10,516 nucleotides of DNA, taken from Jimgerdemannia flammicorona. Lineage: Eukaryota > Mucoromycota > Endogonomycetes > Endogonales > Endogonaceae. Position 1 is the first letter of the stretch. Every line of letters starts with the position of its first letter. A program made the position numbers and the translations under genes. The DNA lies in NCBI GenBank assembly GCA_003990745.1, contig RBNI01007236.1:1-10516 (forward strand). The letters run 5' to 3'. This document shows positions 1 to 8,812 of the stretch, piece by piece. The notes below the pieces were generated by a model, which did no database searches, was not told where the DNA came from, and worked only from the letters and a program-made list of their open reading frames with translations.

Positions 1-23
1 AAAAAAAAAAAAAAAAAAAAAAA
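1..23. repeat. poly(A) tract at window edge
   Basis: The window opens with 23 uninterrupted A residues and then changes to mixed AT-rich sequence. The tract is cut by the window edge, so its true length is unknown. One reading is the 3' poly(A) tail of another plus-strand LINE copy lying just upstream. A simple A-homopolymer in AT-rich DNA or an assembly-edge effect is equally possible. Confidence 0.6.
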
Positions 24-592
24 TTCTAATTATATTGAAGAAATCTTACTCATTATCAGAAACTATAATTCTATAATTTATTTTATAGTTAAGAAGAAAG
101 AATAACTGATATAAATACTGATTTTCTTAGTATTATAATCAAAGATTATCGAAGTAAAGAAGCTAAAGAAAATAAAGAGAAGAAGGATTAATCTATAGAA
201 AGAGAAGTTTTTATCAGTATTAGAATTACTAAATTAGACCACAAGAAGGAGAAAATTACAGACAAGTATAACTATATAATTAAAAATGAATTTCTACTTA
301 AGAAGAAAGTCAAGAAGCTACTATATAAATTTGAGAATATTCTTATCACTGATTTCAAGGATATTAAAGAAAAAATATTATACTACTATTATAATATTAA
401 TATAAGAAATACTAAGTCAATCTACTGAAGAGTGAGATCTATTTTACTAGTATATTATAAATAGCTCAAAGAAAAAATCAAGTAGAAGAAGAAAGCTAAT
501 ATTATCAAAGAGACTATTAGTATATAGTTATTACTAATTATATTAATCTCAAAAAAGAAAATAAGTTAAGAGAATTTGCTCCAACTCTATAC

Positions 593-1060
593 TAATTATA
601 GAAAACTCAATAAAGTTCAAAAAGAATTACTATCTACTATCTCTTATTAATAATATCTTAGTGATACTAGAAGCCAAAGTACAATACTATATATACTACT
701 TTAGATTTATACTCAGGATTCTATCAAATTAGTCTTACTAAGAAAGCTAGTCTTTATTATTTCTAATAAAATATATATCTATCTATAAATACTATTCAGA
801 ATATATAATATCTTTATAAGTTTTTAGTAAATAATAAATAAGATCTTCTATAATAATATGAGAAAATAGATAATAGTTTATATAAATGATATAATTATCT
901 TCAGTAAGACTGCTCAGAAATATCTGAACTATATCTACCAAATTCTATAGAAATTAAGAAAATATGGTCTGTTCATCAAGTCTAAGAAATATAAGTTTAT
1001 ATAAATTGAAATCTCCTATCTTAGATATATTATTAATTAGATAGCAATCTATATATAGAT
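593..1060 (+). pseudogene. Gypsy reverse transcriptase domain, relic
   Basis: Conserved RT blocks are still readable. NYRKLNK corresponds to the D/N-YRxLN block near 593-613. LDLYSGFYQI at 701-730 is the block carrying the first catalytic Asp. YINDIIIFSKTA from 879 corresponds to the YxDD box. It is followed by a KLRKYGLFIKSKKYKF stretch near 955-1000, like the 'GLxLxxxKCxF' segment of Gypsy RTs. The frame changes between 613 and 701 and again before 879, and stops interrupt each part. In the active-site box the first Asp reads Asn, consistent with a G-to-A change of GAT to AAT. The enzyme is dead in this copy. Confidence 0.8.
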
Positions 1061-1379
1061 CTTATCAAGATCTAAGTAATAATAGTCTATCTAAGATCTA
1101 CTATAATTACTAAAGCCTAAGCCTTTATAGAACTTACTATATATTATTAAAGGATTCTCTAATATTATAATCTCTATCTATAAACTATTTAAGAAGAATG
1201 CTAAGTTTAACTAGATCAGCAGACAGTAATAAGTATTCAATTAACTCAAGATAAGATTAATCTAGATATCTATCTTATAAAGACTCAACTAGTCTTAAGA
1301 ATTTATCCTACAGATAGATATAAGTTTAGTTGGACTAAGAGTAGTTCTTATATAAAAGAAAAATAAAGTCAAATAAATG

Positions 1380-1640
1380 ATTATATATCTCAGCTAAGAA
1401 ATCTATAAAGAAGAAAAAGAGTATAAATTCTATAAGTTAGAGTATCTCATTGTTATCTAAGCTATAAAAAAGTTTTACTACTACTTAGTAGGAAGATACT
1501 TCATATTTTAATAGACTATTTGGCTCTTATCTAACTATTGACTATAGTAAACTTAAAGAAATATTTTTTAGATATATTATAAAGCTATATATAAGCCTAT
1601 GATATAACTATTATATATTACTCAGAAAGAATTAATACTA
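1380..1640 (+). pseudogene. Gypsy RNase H region, relic
   Basis: After the RT, a reading frame around 1405-1510 gives a KEYKFYKLEYLIVI-stop-AIKKFYYYLVGR pattern. This matches the conserved Gypsy RNase H stretch that usually reads as EYLAVV-x-AIKKFRHYLxG. Stop codons interrupt it and downstream residues are only loosely readable. The placement between the RT and the integrase supports the call. It is not functional. Confidence 0.6.
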
Positions 1641-2194
1641 ATATAGATATCCTCTCACAGATACTCTAAAAGACTTACAATTAGAAAAAAAGATATAAAT
1701 AGAAAATTTTACTACAGAATTATCATCTATTTAAGATAGTGAAAGATATCCTAATATCTGAAAGAATAGATATAAATAATTATTAATAAAATCTAAAAAT
1801 AATTCAAAATTAATAAAAAAAATACTAAAGAAAGAAAATTTACTAATTATATCAAAATATAAAAAAGAATAAACAATGAAGTTAGTATATAAACTTAGTA
1901 ATCTAAGAAGAACAAATATCTATAATAAAATAAAAAGAATAATATAGTAGTCAAGAATAGAGAAAGATATCAGATAATTTATCAAGATTTGTAATAAATA
2001 TTAGAAATAGAAGTAAAACTAATAAAGTTAGATACTGAAATCAGTAAATATAGAATCAGTACTATTTATCTATATTGTAATAGATATAATTAGCTCTCTA
2101 TCTATGATATCAAGTAATAACTAATATATCATTATTATTATAAATCTCTTTATAAAATATATAAAAGCAAAATCTCTCAAAGAAGTCAATATAT

Positions 2195-2600
2195 AATTAA
2201 TTGCTAATTTCTTTTATAGAGAAATCATCTGCTATTTTAAGATCTCAAAGTAAGTAATAATAGATAGAGAAATAGAATTTGTAAACTAGCTCTTTGAGAT
2301 TCCCTATAAGAAGTATAATATTTAGTATATTTGATTATAAAGTATTTATTTTACTCTTTAGAAATTACTATTCAGAGAAGAAAATTCTGAAAGAATCTTA
2401 TTATTTAATAAAGATATAGTATGAAAATAAGTAGATATTAAGATATAGATATTATACTAAATAAGAAAGAAGATTAAAAATTATATAATTAAGGTATAAA
2501 TATTATAATAGAATAATACAGAGAAGATTTACAAGCTCTTAGAGATTATTAAGATAAGAGATAAAGTTTTAATATATTAAAATATAGTAGAAGCTTTATA
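2195..2600 (+). pseudogene. Gypsy integrase core and C-terminal region, relic
   Basis: The frame that reads ANFFYREIICYF, then VIIDREIEFVN-stop-LFEI, then YKKYNI resembles the second-Asp region of Gypsy integrases (pattern: strand, 'IxSDRGxEFxN', then 'LCKxLGI'). The catalytic Asp codon GAT is at about 2263-2265. Further on, KIRDKVLIYQNIVEA near 2555-2595 (one stop inside, written through) resembles the 'F-x-x-GDKVL' motif that follows integrase in Gypsy polyproteins. I could not find the H2C2 zinc finger or the final Glu with confidence. Stops are frequent. Confidence 0.65.
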
Positions 2601-2853
2601 GAAAACTGAAGTCTAAGTAAAAAAGATCTTATCTTATATAAAATATAAAAAATACTACCTTTTAGTTATAAAAACTATCAGATATAATCATCTTTACTAC
2701 TATCTACTGAAATTGACTTAAGAAGTATTATAACTAATTAATAAAGTACTACTATAGCTCTCAAAATTACTATTACTATTTAGTAAGTTATAAAAAGACA
2801 ATAGTATTCTACTAAGCTACTAGCTATAGAGAAATATTTGACAGTATTCAAAG

Positions 2854-3175
2854 TAGTACTTCTAAATAAATTGAATCAATTTGAATTAAATCAAATTAAG
2901 GATCATTCAAATTAAATTAAATTAAATTTAAATTAAATCAAAAGTCTAATTTAAACTCTATTTTTAGAAATATAATAACTTGACAAAAACATATTTAAAT
3001 TTAATGATCTTTAGCTTGTTAAATTTATCTTATATAGAGAAATCTAACAAGTTAAAGATTATTAAATTTGGATAAATATTTATTAAGTTATTATATATAT
3101 TTTGAAAAATAGAGTTTAAAGCAAATTTCAAATCAAATCAAATTAGATCTTTAATTTGATTTATTGAGAGTACTA
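2854..3175. repeat. Long palindromic foldback (MITE-like) element
   Basis: Two arms pair as an inverted repeat around a short loop at about 3022-3044. Matched blocks: 2888-2904 with 3146-3162 (16 of 17), 2951-2965 with 3105-3119 (15 of 15), 2971-2981 with 3085-3095 (11 of 11), and 3001-3021 with 3045-3065 (19 of 21). Both mismatches in the last block are C/T or G/A transitions, and so is the one in the outermost block, as expected if RIP hit the arms independently. TAGTACT at 2854-2860 and AGTACTA at 3169-3175 form the outermost match or mark a target site. The element contains no ORF and the whole of it is AT-rich. It may be a non-autonomous DNA transposon (MITE), or a cruciform-forming remnant of something larger. 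The left outer arm holds about 20 extra bases compared with the right. Confidence 0.75.
2909..2939. repeat. AAATT pentanucleotide tandem repeat
   Basis: Inside the left arm of the foldback element there are about six head-to-tail pentamers: three exact AAATT units, then AAATTT, AAATT and AAATC. The opposite arm shows a related AAATC run near 3123-3142. The repeat probably belongs to the element rather than being an independent microsatellite. Confidence 0.7.
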
Positions 3176-3274
3176 ATAACTATAAAAAAATACATCTTTC
3201 ACCAGTACCATTCGGGTGACACAAGACTCAGACAACACTTTTCAACAACGTATTCAAGTATTGGTGCTATCAAG

Positions 3275-5161
3275 ATGGCAAGCAACACACATTCTGGTGA
3301 GCATACTGGGCAGGGGGGCTCCAGTGCCTTTGACTGGCAACATGTGGGGGGGGGTCGAGGTACTGGTCTGGGCATGCTGAGTGCTTTGATAAGGGGATGT
3401 GGGGCCGGAGAGGGTGGCAGAGGAGGTGCGAGGCCATATGGGGGAGAGAGGATGACCTTCGCAGATAAGGTCAGGATGGGAAAGCAGGTGACTAGACTGG
3501 ATGGCTGGTTGGAGCTGGGGAAGGCGGCTGTTACCTTGAGTGGCAAGGAGGCCCCTCTACTGGGGGATCAGCATAGTGGGGCTGGAGATGTAGTGGCTGA
3601 GGTGGGGACTGTTGATGACAGTGTGACGAGCAATCTGGAAAAAAATCCAGATGTGACGGCTGATGAGGGACCTGGTCAGGGGAGTGGCGTGAGACCCGGG
3701 GACCTGGCTGATGGTGTGATGGACCTGGTGGTGGCCCCATTACTCAAAAAGTCTCGATCAGAATTTCGCCGTCACACTGTGCTTCCATGGCTTGGCAGTA
3801 ACAGCAAAGATAGTGCTGGGGCTGCTGGCTAGTGAGGTGAAAGGAGCAGCCTCGGTTAAGTTTTTGAAGAAGCTGGAGGCAGTCGAGGTGGGGTTTAAAG
3901 AGGAAGATTTACTACTGGAGGCAGTGGAGAAGGGTGTGGTGATTGGAGGGATTTCGGTACCAATGACGAGGTGTATGCATTGGGATCCCCGAGTGGTTCA
4001 TCTGGTGGTGGCAGACTTGCTGACAGTGAAAAAGGAGGAGGCGAGGAGGCTGGTCATGGATGTGATGAAGGAGTATGGCGAAGTGGTCAATATTGGGTTT
4101 AGGATATAGGAGGAGACTGAGCTCAGGACAGGTGATGTAGACGTCAGGCTGAGGTTGTTTGGGATGGAGAATACTGGGAAGGCTAGGGACTGGCTGGTGG
4201 CATTGAAGTGGGGCCCAGTGGAGTGCAAGGTTTCAAGGGTGAAGGGGTCCGAGGAAGAGGAGGAGGATCTGCTGGAGGCACTTGAGGACTTGGTGGGGGC
4301 TGTGGAGAGGAGGCACAGGGCTTAGAGGGCTTACGAGGCTAGGACGGTAGTGGAGGTGATCGAGGGTAAGAAGGTGTGAATGGACAAGGTGCTCTGGGAG
4401 AAGGCGAAGGGGAGACAGCTGCAGAAGGATTTACTGGTCAGTTTGGATGGGGGACCAAGGGCCAGGGCTATGGAGGAGGGTATCAGAGCGGGTGCTAGTA
4501 TCTGGGCAGAGGCTGGGCAGTAAGGGGGGAAGATGAAGGAGAGTGGGGGACAGGAGCTGGAGGAGGCGGTAGTGGACACGGCGATGGTGGATGATAACCC
4601 GATCCAGTATGGTGTTCCCGAGGTGGGTGAAGGAGAGTTAGAGGATGTGTCAGAGGATGGTTGGGATGAGTCTGTGCGAACTGAGGAGAGGAAGAAAGGA
4701 GAGGCAGATTTGGCACAGGTAGCTGAGGTAGTTGGGGGGAGAAGTGGCTGTTAAGGGTGCTACAGAATGTGGTGGCAGAGGAACTAGGAGAGATCGACTT
4801 CCGGGTGATAAGTGAGGAATTCTGGGAGCGAGTGTTGCGAGGAGAGGAAGTCGTGAGGAAGTTGAGAGATGAGATGATAGCAGCTCTCTTGGAGGCGGAG
4901 GAGTATGAGGTCACCGAGGCAAGGGAGGCAACACTCTTGGATATTGCTAACAAGAGGGCAGCTTATCTGTGGGGGCTGCGGAAGGGACTGGAAAAGTGGC
5001 AGATGGTATGCGAGGAGCACCGGGCATTAATGGAGATAGTGGATGGTGAGGACTGTGCGGAATTGTTGGCAGCTCTAGAAGAACAGCAGAATGTGGAGGA
5101 TGAGATTGCGGCAGAACGGAACCTGGATCTGGCTGGAGAGGAAGTGAGTATGGAACTGTAG
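3275..5161 (+). pseudogene. LINE ORF1 (gag-like RNA-binding protein), broken by two frameshifts and four stops
   Basis: I start at the ATG at 3275 because it has A at -3 and G at +4 and begins the GC-rich open stretch; an upstream in-frame ATG at 3164 lies inside the foldback repeat. The product would be about 629 residues. The frame runs to about 3830, where a one-base gain moves it, then to a six-G run at 4734-4739, where a one-base loss returns it to the first frame. Nonsense codons lie at 4107 (TAG), 4323 (TAG), 4377 (TGA) and 4521 (TAA). The N-terminus is Gly/Ser-rich. A segment near 3983-4165 (VVHLVVADLL, then EEARRLVMDVMKEYGEVVNI, then GDVDVRLRLFG) has a strand-helix-strand pattern like an RRM, a fold known in some LINE ORF1 proteins. 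The last 135 residues (4757-5161) are Glu/Leu/Ala-rich and probably helical or coiled coil. I see no CCHC zinc knuckles. The role as RNA chaperone of the LINE RNP is inferred from position; RRM assignment is tentative. Confidence 0.75.
4734..4739 (+). other. Six-G run at the second ORF1 frameshift
   Basis: The reading frame used upstream (AQVAEVVGG) closes at a TAA at 4752. The frame used downstream (KWLLRVLQNVVAEEL) has a TGA at 4724 just before this run. One missing G in the run would join the two. Indels in G runs are common both in real pseudogenes and in sequencing error. It exactly compensates the opposite-sense shift near 3790-3830. Confidence 0.65.
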
Positions 5162-5164
5162 ATG
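5159..5164 (+). promoter_or_regulatory. ORF1 stop / ORF2 start junction (TAG-ATG, same frame)
   Basis: ORF1 ends with TAG at 5159-5161 and the next codon, ATG at 5162, opens ORF2 in the same frame. The following residues lead within about 20 codons into the endonuclease. Such an arrangement would suit termination-reinitiation or stop readthrough, known in principle for LINEs with adjacent ORFs. In this damaged copy the TAG could instead be a mutated CAG, in which case ORF1 and ORF2 would once have been a single polyprotein. Confidence 0.5.
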
Positions 5165-8100
5165 TGGGAAAGTAACAATATCAAACATTTCACTATGAAT
5201 AGTACAACTAACATTTTTTCTATGAATGTCAATGGGCTTAGAGGGACTGGAAGGCGACACAGGATTTTTGGATGGCTGAAGAAACTGGAGGCAGATCTCT
5301 TCTTACTTCAAGATGTACGGTGTGAGGGAGAGGAAGATGTACTGGAATGGATGAGAGAGTGGGGTGGGGAGGTAGTTTGGCAGGGTAAAGTGGGAATCCT
5401 GATTAGGAAGGGGAAAGGGGACATTGCGGACATTGGACATTGGGGTAGTAGATTAGTGTGGGGGACATGGCGGAGGCCTGGATGGAACCCAATTGTGGTG
5501 GGATCTTGTTACTGCCCAGCTGAAAGGGGGACCCGAGTGGTATGGATTGGAGATCTGCGGGATTCTGGGCTCTTGGTGGAGGCTGGGGTGGATTGTCTGG
5601 GAGGTGATTTTAATATGGTACAGGAGAGTAGACTGGACAGAACTGATGGGGGACAGGGTATGGCAGGAAGAAGTGGGAGATTGGAGGAATGGGAAGAGGT
5701 GGAAAGACTCAGCTCACTGGTGGATGCCATGCGACTTCAGGATGGGGATTGGCATCTGTATACTCACTGGGTGGGAGGACTTGGTACTAGGATTGATTGG
5801 ATTCTGACTGCTGAGTGTTGGGGCACTACAGTTTGGGAGATGATGGAGGTCGAGTGGTGCCCTTGGTCAGATCACTGGGGTATTTGGGGAGGTGGGAGGT
5901 TTGGAGAGAGCAGAGAGGGGCCAGAACATTGGTGTCTGAACTCTTCATTGCTGGATGAGATGGACTTGTAGAATGCGTGGGTGGTAGAGGTATGAACTAA
6001 GGTTAATAATTGGAGGTGTGCTGGGATGGGGATTGGAGATAGGTGGCGTCGATTGAAATCTGAAGCTCAGAGGTACTGGGGGGAAGTGGGGAAGGAGAGA
6101 GGTGCTTAGTGGAGGAGACAAGTCTGATGGGCATCTAGGAGACTAGAAAGATTACTCCTGAACTGGGCTGAGGTATTGGAGGAGGAGGAGTTATTGGACT
6201 GGAAGGCTAAGCGGGCTAAGCTAGAAGTGGTGGAACTGCAGGATCTGTTGAGGAAGGAGGAAGCAATGCAGGCTCAGGCTATGGTGGCAAGGTTATGGTG
6301 GCAGGGATTGGAAGAAGGCGAAAGGCCCACAAGGTTTCTGTCCTGTCTTCTTCATGCTAGGGGAGCACGACACTGGTGGGAAGGAGTCCTTAATGATGAG
6401 GGAGAGATAGTATTAGGTGTGCAGGGGATCCTGGGCCAACTGAGCGCCCGCTGGAGTAACCTCTGGAGTGAAGAGGAGGGAGGGGAGGGGGTGCAGGACA
6501 TTGAGCAGCATCTCGAAGAGTGGCACCCAAATCCTGCAGCAGGGTTGGGGGATCTTGGCCAATCAGTTTTGGGAGAGGAGATCCTTCGAGTTCTAGTATC
6601 AACAACCCTGGGAATGGCACCTGGGGAGGATGGTTTGCCTTGGGACTTTTGGAAACGTATGGCATCAGTAGAAGAGGCTCTGGAGGAGATGTCGCTGATG
6701 TGTGATGCCATCATCAGTAATGGAGAGTGGATTGGGGGGCAGCAGTTGGGGCTGGTATCCCTGCTGTACAAGGACAAAGGGCGTAAGGAGGACTGGAAGA
6801 ATTGGAGGCCAATTATGCTGCTGGATATGGACCGCAAGTTGGTCACCAAAGTCCTGGTGGTGAGACTACAGAGGGTGGCCCAACAGGTGCTAGGGAAGGA
6901 ACAGAGAGGCTTTGTTGAGGGCCAACTGATCCGAGATGGCATGGCATGGGTTCACAGTGTCATTGAAGGTACTAGGGCTGCAGGTGTGGATGGTCGCTTG
7001 GTTTTCCTGGACCAAGAGAAGGCCTATGATAGGGTTCAGAGAGTATGGTTAGAGAAGGTACTGGAGCATATTGGGGTACCAGTGGGCATGTGTCGGTCCC
7101 TTATTAGACTACTGGAAGGGAGTAGGGCTGCGATTCTGGCAAATGGACATAGGGGGACTTCCTTCCCCTTGGGGAGGGGGGTGCCTCAGGGGGATCCACT
7201 GTCACCTATCCTCTACGCCTTTGCCCTGGAGCCATTGTTGGATCAGATATGGTGCAGAGTTGGTGGACTGAATATCTTGGGCATCAATTGGAAGGTGGGG
7301 GCCTTTGCGGATGATATGGTAGTTGGATTGGGCTCAGTGGCAGATGTGGCCATGCTCAAGGAGACAGTTGAGTGGTATGAAAGATGTGCTGGAGTGAAAC
7401 TCAACTGGCACAAGTGTGAGACAATGGTCCTTGGGGAAGGAGTCATAGAGAGGGATGTCATTGGAATAATTGTCCCAGCTGAAGGAGTGGTACAGTACTT
7501 GGGTATCTATTTCTCAGTGTATGGTTCTTTACTTCCCAAGAAGTGGTGGGAGGGCAAGCTGGTAGAATGGGGGAAAGTACTGACGAGCTGGGGTGGTAGA
7601 CAGGTGTCGCTAGCGGGAAGGGTAACTGTTCTGAATGTGTATTGGATGCCGAAGCTTTGGTATTTGGGCTACCACTTGGACTTCTCTAAGTGGGTGGTTA
7701 AAAAGCTTCTCAAGATGACCCACTCTTGGCTCTAGACTGGATGCCAGAGTCAGATTGGCTGGGAGGTACTAGCACTCTCTGTGGATCATGGAGAACTTGG
7801 CCTGGTGAACTTTCCCAAGAGGCTACTCTGCTTGAGGGCATGGTGGATGAAGAGGGCCAGTGAGTTGAGAGAAGGAGAATGGGTGCTCCTTATGTAGCAT
7901 TTGTGGGAGGCAAGGGTGTCGCCATGGGGGGGCTCAGGGGATCTACTGTCCTTGGTGGCCTTGGATAGTAGTCAGAGGATGCGATATAAAGGATTCTGGT
8001 GGGGAGTGGTAGATGGGGTCCACTGCATTGGGATCTGTTGGCAAGATACTGAAGGGGATGAGGACTGGGGCCCAGCAATGTGGAGGTAGGACAGGCTCTT

Positions 8101-8704
8101 GTTGGGAGGGAATCTGGCCGAGGACTTCTACTTAGAGGAGGGTATGGAGTGCCTTAGAGGTCTGGGGCAGGACCTGTGGCCGGAGACCTGGCAAGGGGCT
8201 GGAATTGGAGAGAGATGGGACTGGGTGGGTGTCTGGTCTTGGATCAAGGTTGTGTCAAGGTGGCTACTGCCAAAACTCTGGGTAGCATGGTGGAGGCTGT
8301 TGCATAGAAATGTGATGCTCAATTTTAGGACTGGTTATCTGGTGGATGGTGGGGTCTTTGATTGTGAGGAGTGTCATAATATAGGGCAGGAGGGTGGGGT
8401 AGTGCAGACTCCCGAGCATTGGCTGGGGGAGTGCAAGAGTATGGAGAATTTTTGGAGGGTAGTTAGAGAGAGGTTGGGAGTGTCGGTACCTGACCCTGAG
8501 GTGGGTGGGCGGTGGGCGGCACTGCAGTCAAGGCTGGTGGGGGGGGTGGGGAATGAGTGGCTGATGGTGGGTTGGGCCATTGTAATATGGGTGGGGCTCG
8601 CCAAACATTGGCAGAATATCTTTGAGAAGGGCCCCCGGAGGCCGGTGAGACTGAGGGTAGTGAGGTGGGAGGAGCTGATGCTCAAGCTCTTCAAGGCATG
8701 GTAG
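5162..8704 (+). pseudogene. LINE ORF2: endonuclease-reverse transcriptase, seven internal stops, no frameshift
   Basis: The frame stays the same over 1180 codons. It would encode the enzyme that nicks the target and copies the LINE RNA onto it. Endonuclease, residues 17-240: N22-V-N24-G, Y117, G-G-D149-F-N151, R-I-D212-W and S236-D237-H238 match the AP-endonuclease fold, but residue 51 is Asp where the catalytic Glu is usual. Reverse transcriptase, residues about 540-740: LDQEKAYDRV starting at L616 (Asp 617), GVPQGDPLSP at 673-682 and the catalytic FADD at 715-718 are intact. C-terminus: C1068-x2-C1071-x14-H1086-x4-C1091 fits the zinc motif after many LINE RTs. No RNase H seen. Internal stops: 5969, 5993, 6107, 6125, 7733, 7895 and 8087 (five TAG, two TGA), each one C-to-T step from Gln or Arg (G-to-A from Trp is also possible). 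The longest open part, 6128-7732, covers the whole RT. The start at 5162 directly follows the ORF1 stop; the ATGs at 5195 and 5222 are alternatives, the latter falling within the endonuclease core. Confidence 0.9.
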
Positions 8705-8812
8705 ATTGGTTGGGGCTCCAAGGGGGGGAGACGTAAAGGTTTAGTAAGGAGGATTATAGATAAGAGTGGTGGTAGTGTAAGAGGGTTGCTTTTTAGGGTA
8801 ACCGTTACGTAG
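8705..8812 (+). other. In-frame extension past the ORF2 stop
   Basis: After the TAG at 8702 the ORF2 frame stays open for 35 more codons until a TAG at 8810-8812. It encodes a Gly/Lys/Arg-rich basic tail (contains SKGGRRKGLVRRIIDKSGG). Since ORF2 already carries seven probable mutated stops, 8702 may be an eighth and 8810 the original end. The TTCnnGAA cluster starts on the very next base. A basic C-terminal tail would fit nucleic-acid binding, but this rests on composition alone. Confidence 0.4.

Larger units (their letters stand above)
24..2850 (+). mobile_element. Degenerate Ty3/Gypsy LTR-retrotransposon relic, heavily C-to-T mutated
   Basis: Plus-strand translation, hopping between frames, recovers the Gypsy pol order. 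A pre-RT linker with a DFKDIKEK-like stretch lies near 320-420. Reverse transcriptase follows, with NYRKLNK near 593-613, LDLYSGFYQI at 701-730, and YINDIIIFS at 879-905 in the position of the usual YxDD-IxxFS box, with the first Asp replaced by Asn. An RNase H-like AIKKFYYYLVGRYF stretch lies near 1460-1505, and an integrase core segment with REIICYF, VIIDRE and EFVN at about 2205-2290. Every domain is split by stops (mostly TAG/TAA) and frame changes, so no product is possible. Composition is TpA-rich with very little CpA, TpG or CpG (I noticed one CpG, near 150), which is the RIP signature. I could not find LTRs, a primer-binding site or a gag region, so both ends are approximate and the element may be truncated. 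The Gypsy assignment is firm; the clade is not. Confidence 0.85.
3180..8812 (+). mobile_element. Non-LTR retrotransposon (LINE, fungal Tad1/I-like), nearly full length but broken
   Basis: A sharp change from AT-rich to G-rich sequence near 3180 is followed by a short leader, ORF1 and ORF2 on the plus strand in the standard LINE order. ORF2 has an AP-endonuclease-like domain, a reverse transcriptase and a C-terminal CCHC motif; no RNase H or LTR was seen. The plus strand is strikingly rich in G relative to C along its length. The 5' end lies somewhere in 3176-3274. The 3' end is not clear: the last long frame closes at 8704 or, if that TAG is another mutation, at 8812. The 3' UTR then extends some distance, with no poly(A) tail visible. 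Damage is modest: two frameshifts and at least eleven nonsense codons in about 5.4 kb of coding sequence, against saturation in the neighbouring Gypsy relic. The clade assignment comes from domain order only. Confidence 0.88.

Noticed and set aside
24..3175. Mitochondrial or organellar insert, or centromeric satellite, because of extreme AT content
   Set aside because: Gypsy RT, RNase H and integrase remnants are readable in order, so a mutated nuclear retrotransposon explains it; no satellite periodicity seen.
4495..4953. 152-codon minus-strand open frame, Ser/Pro/Leu-rich
   Set aside because: It is the antisense shadow of LINE ORF1; purine-rich coding DNA yields Pro/Ser-rich antisense frames. 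The plus strand has clear protein-like content.
6352..6942. 196-codon minus-strand open frame
   Set aside because: Antisense to the LINE reverse transcriptase; no domain recognised and composition explained by strand bias.
5159..8089. Stop-codon reassignment (UAG or UGA read as sense)
   Set aside because: All three stop codons occur internally across ORF1, ORF2 and the minus-strand gene, and the neighbouring Gypsy relic is plainly decayed. C-to-T mutation is simpler.
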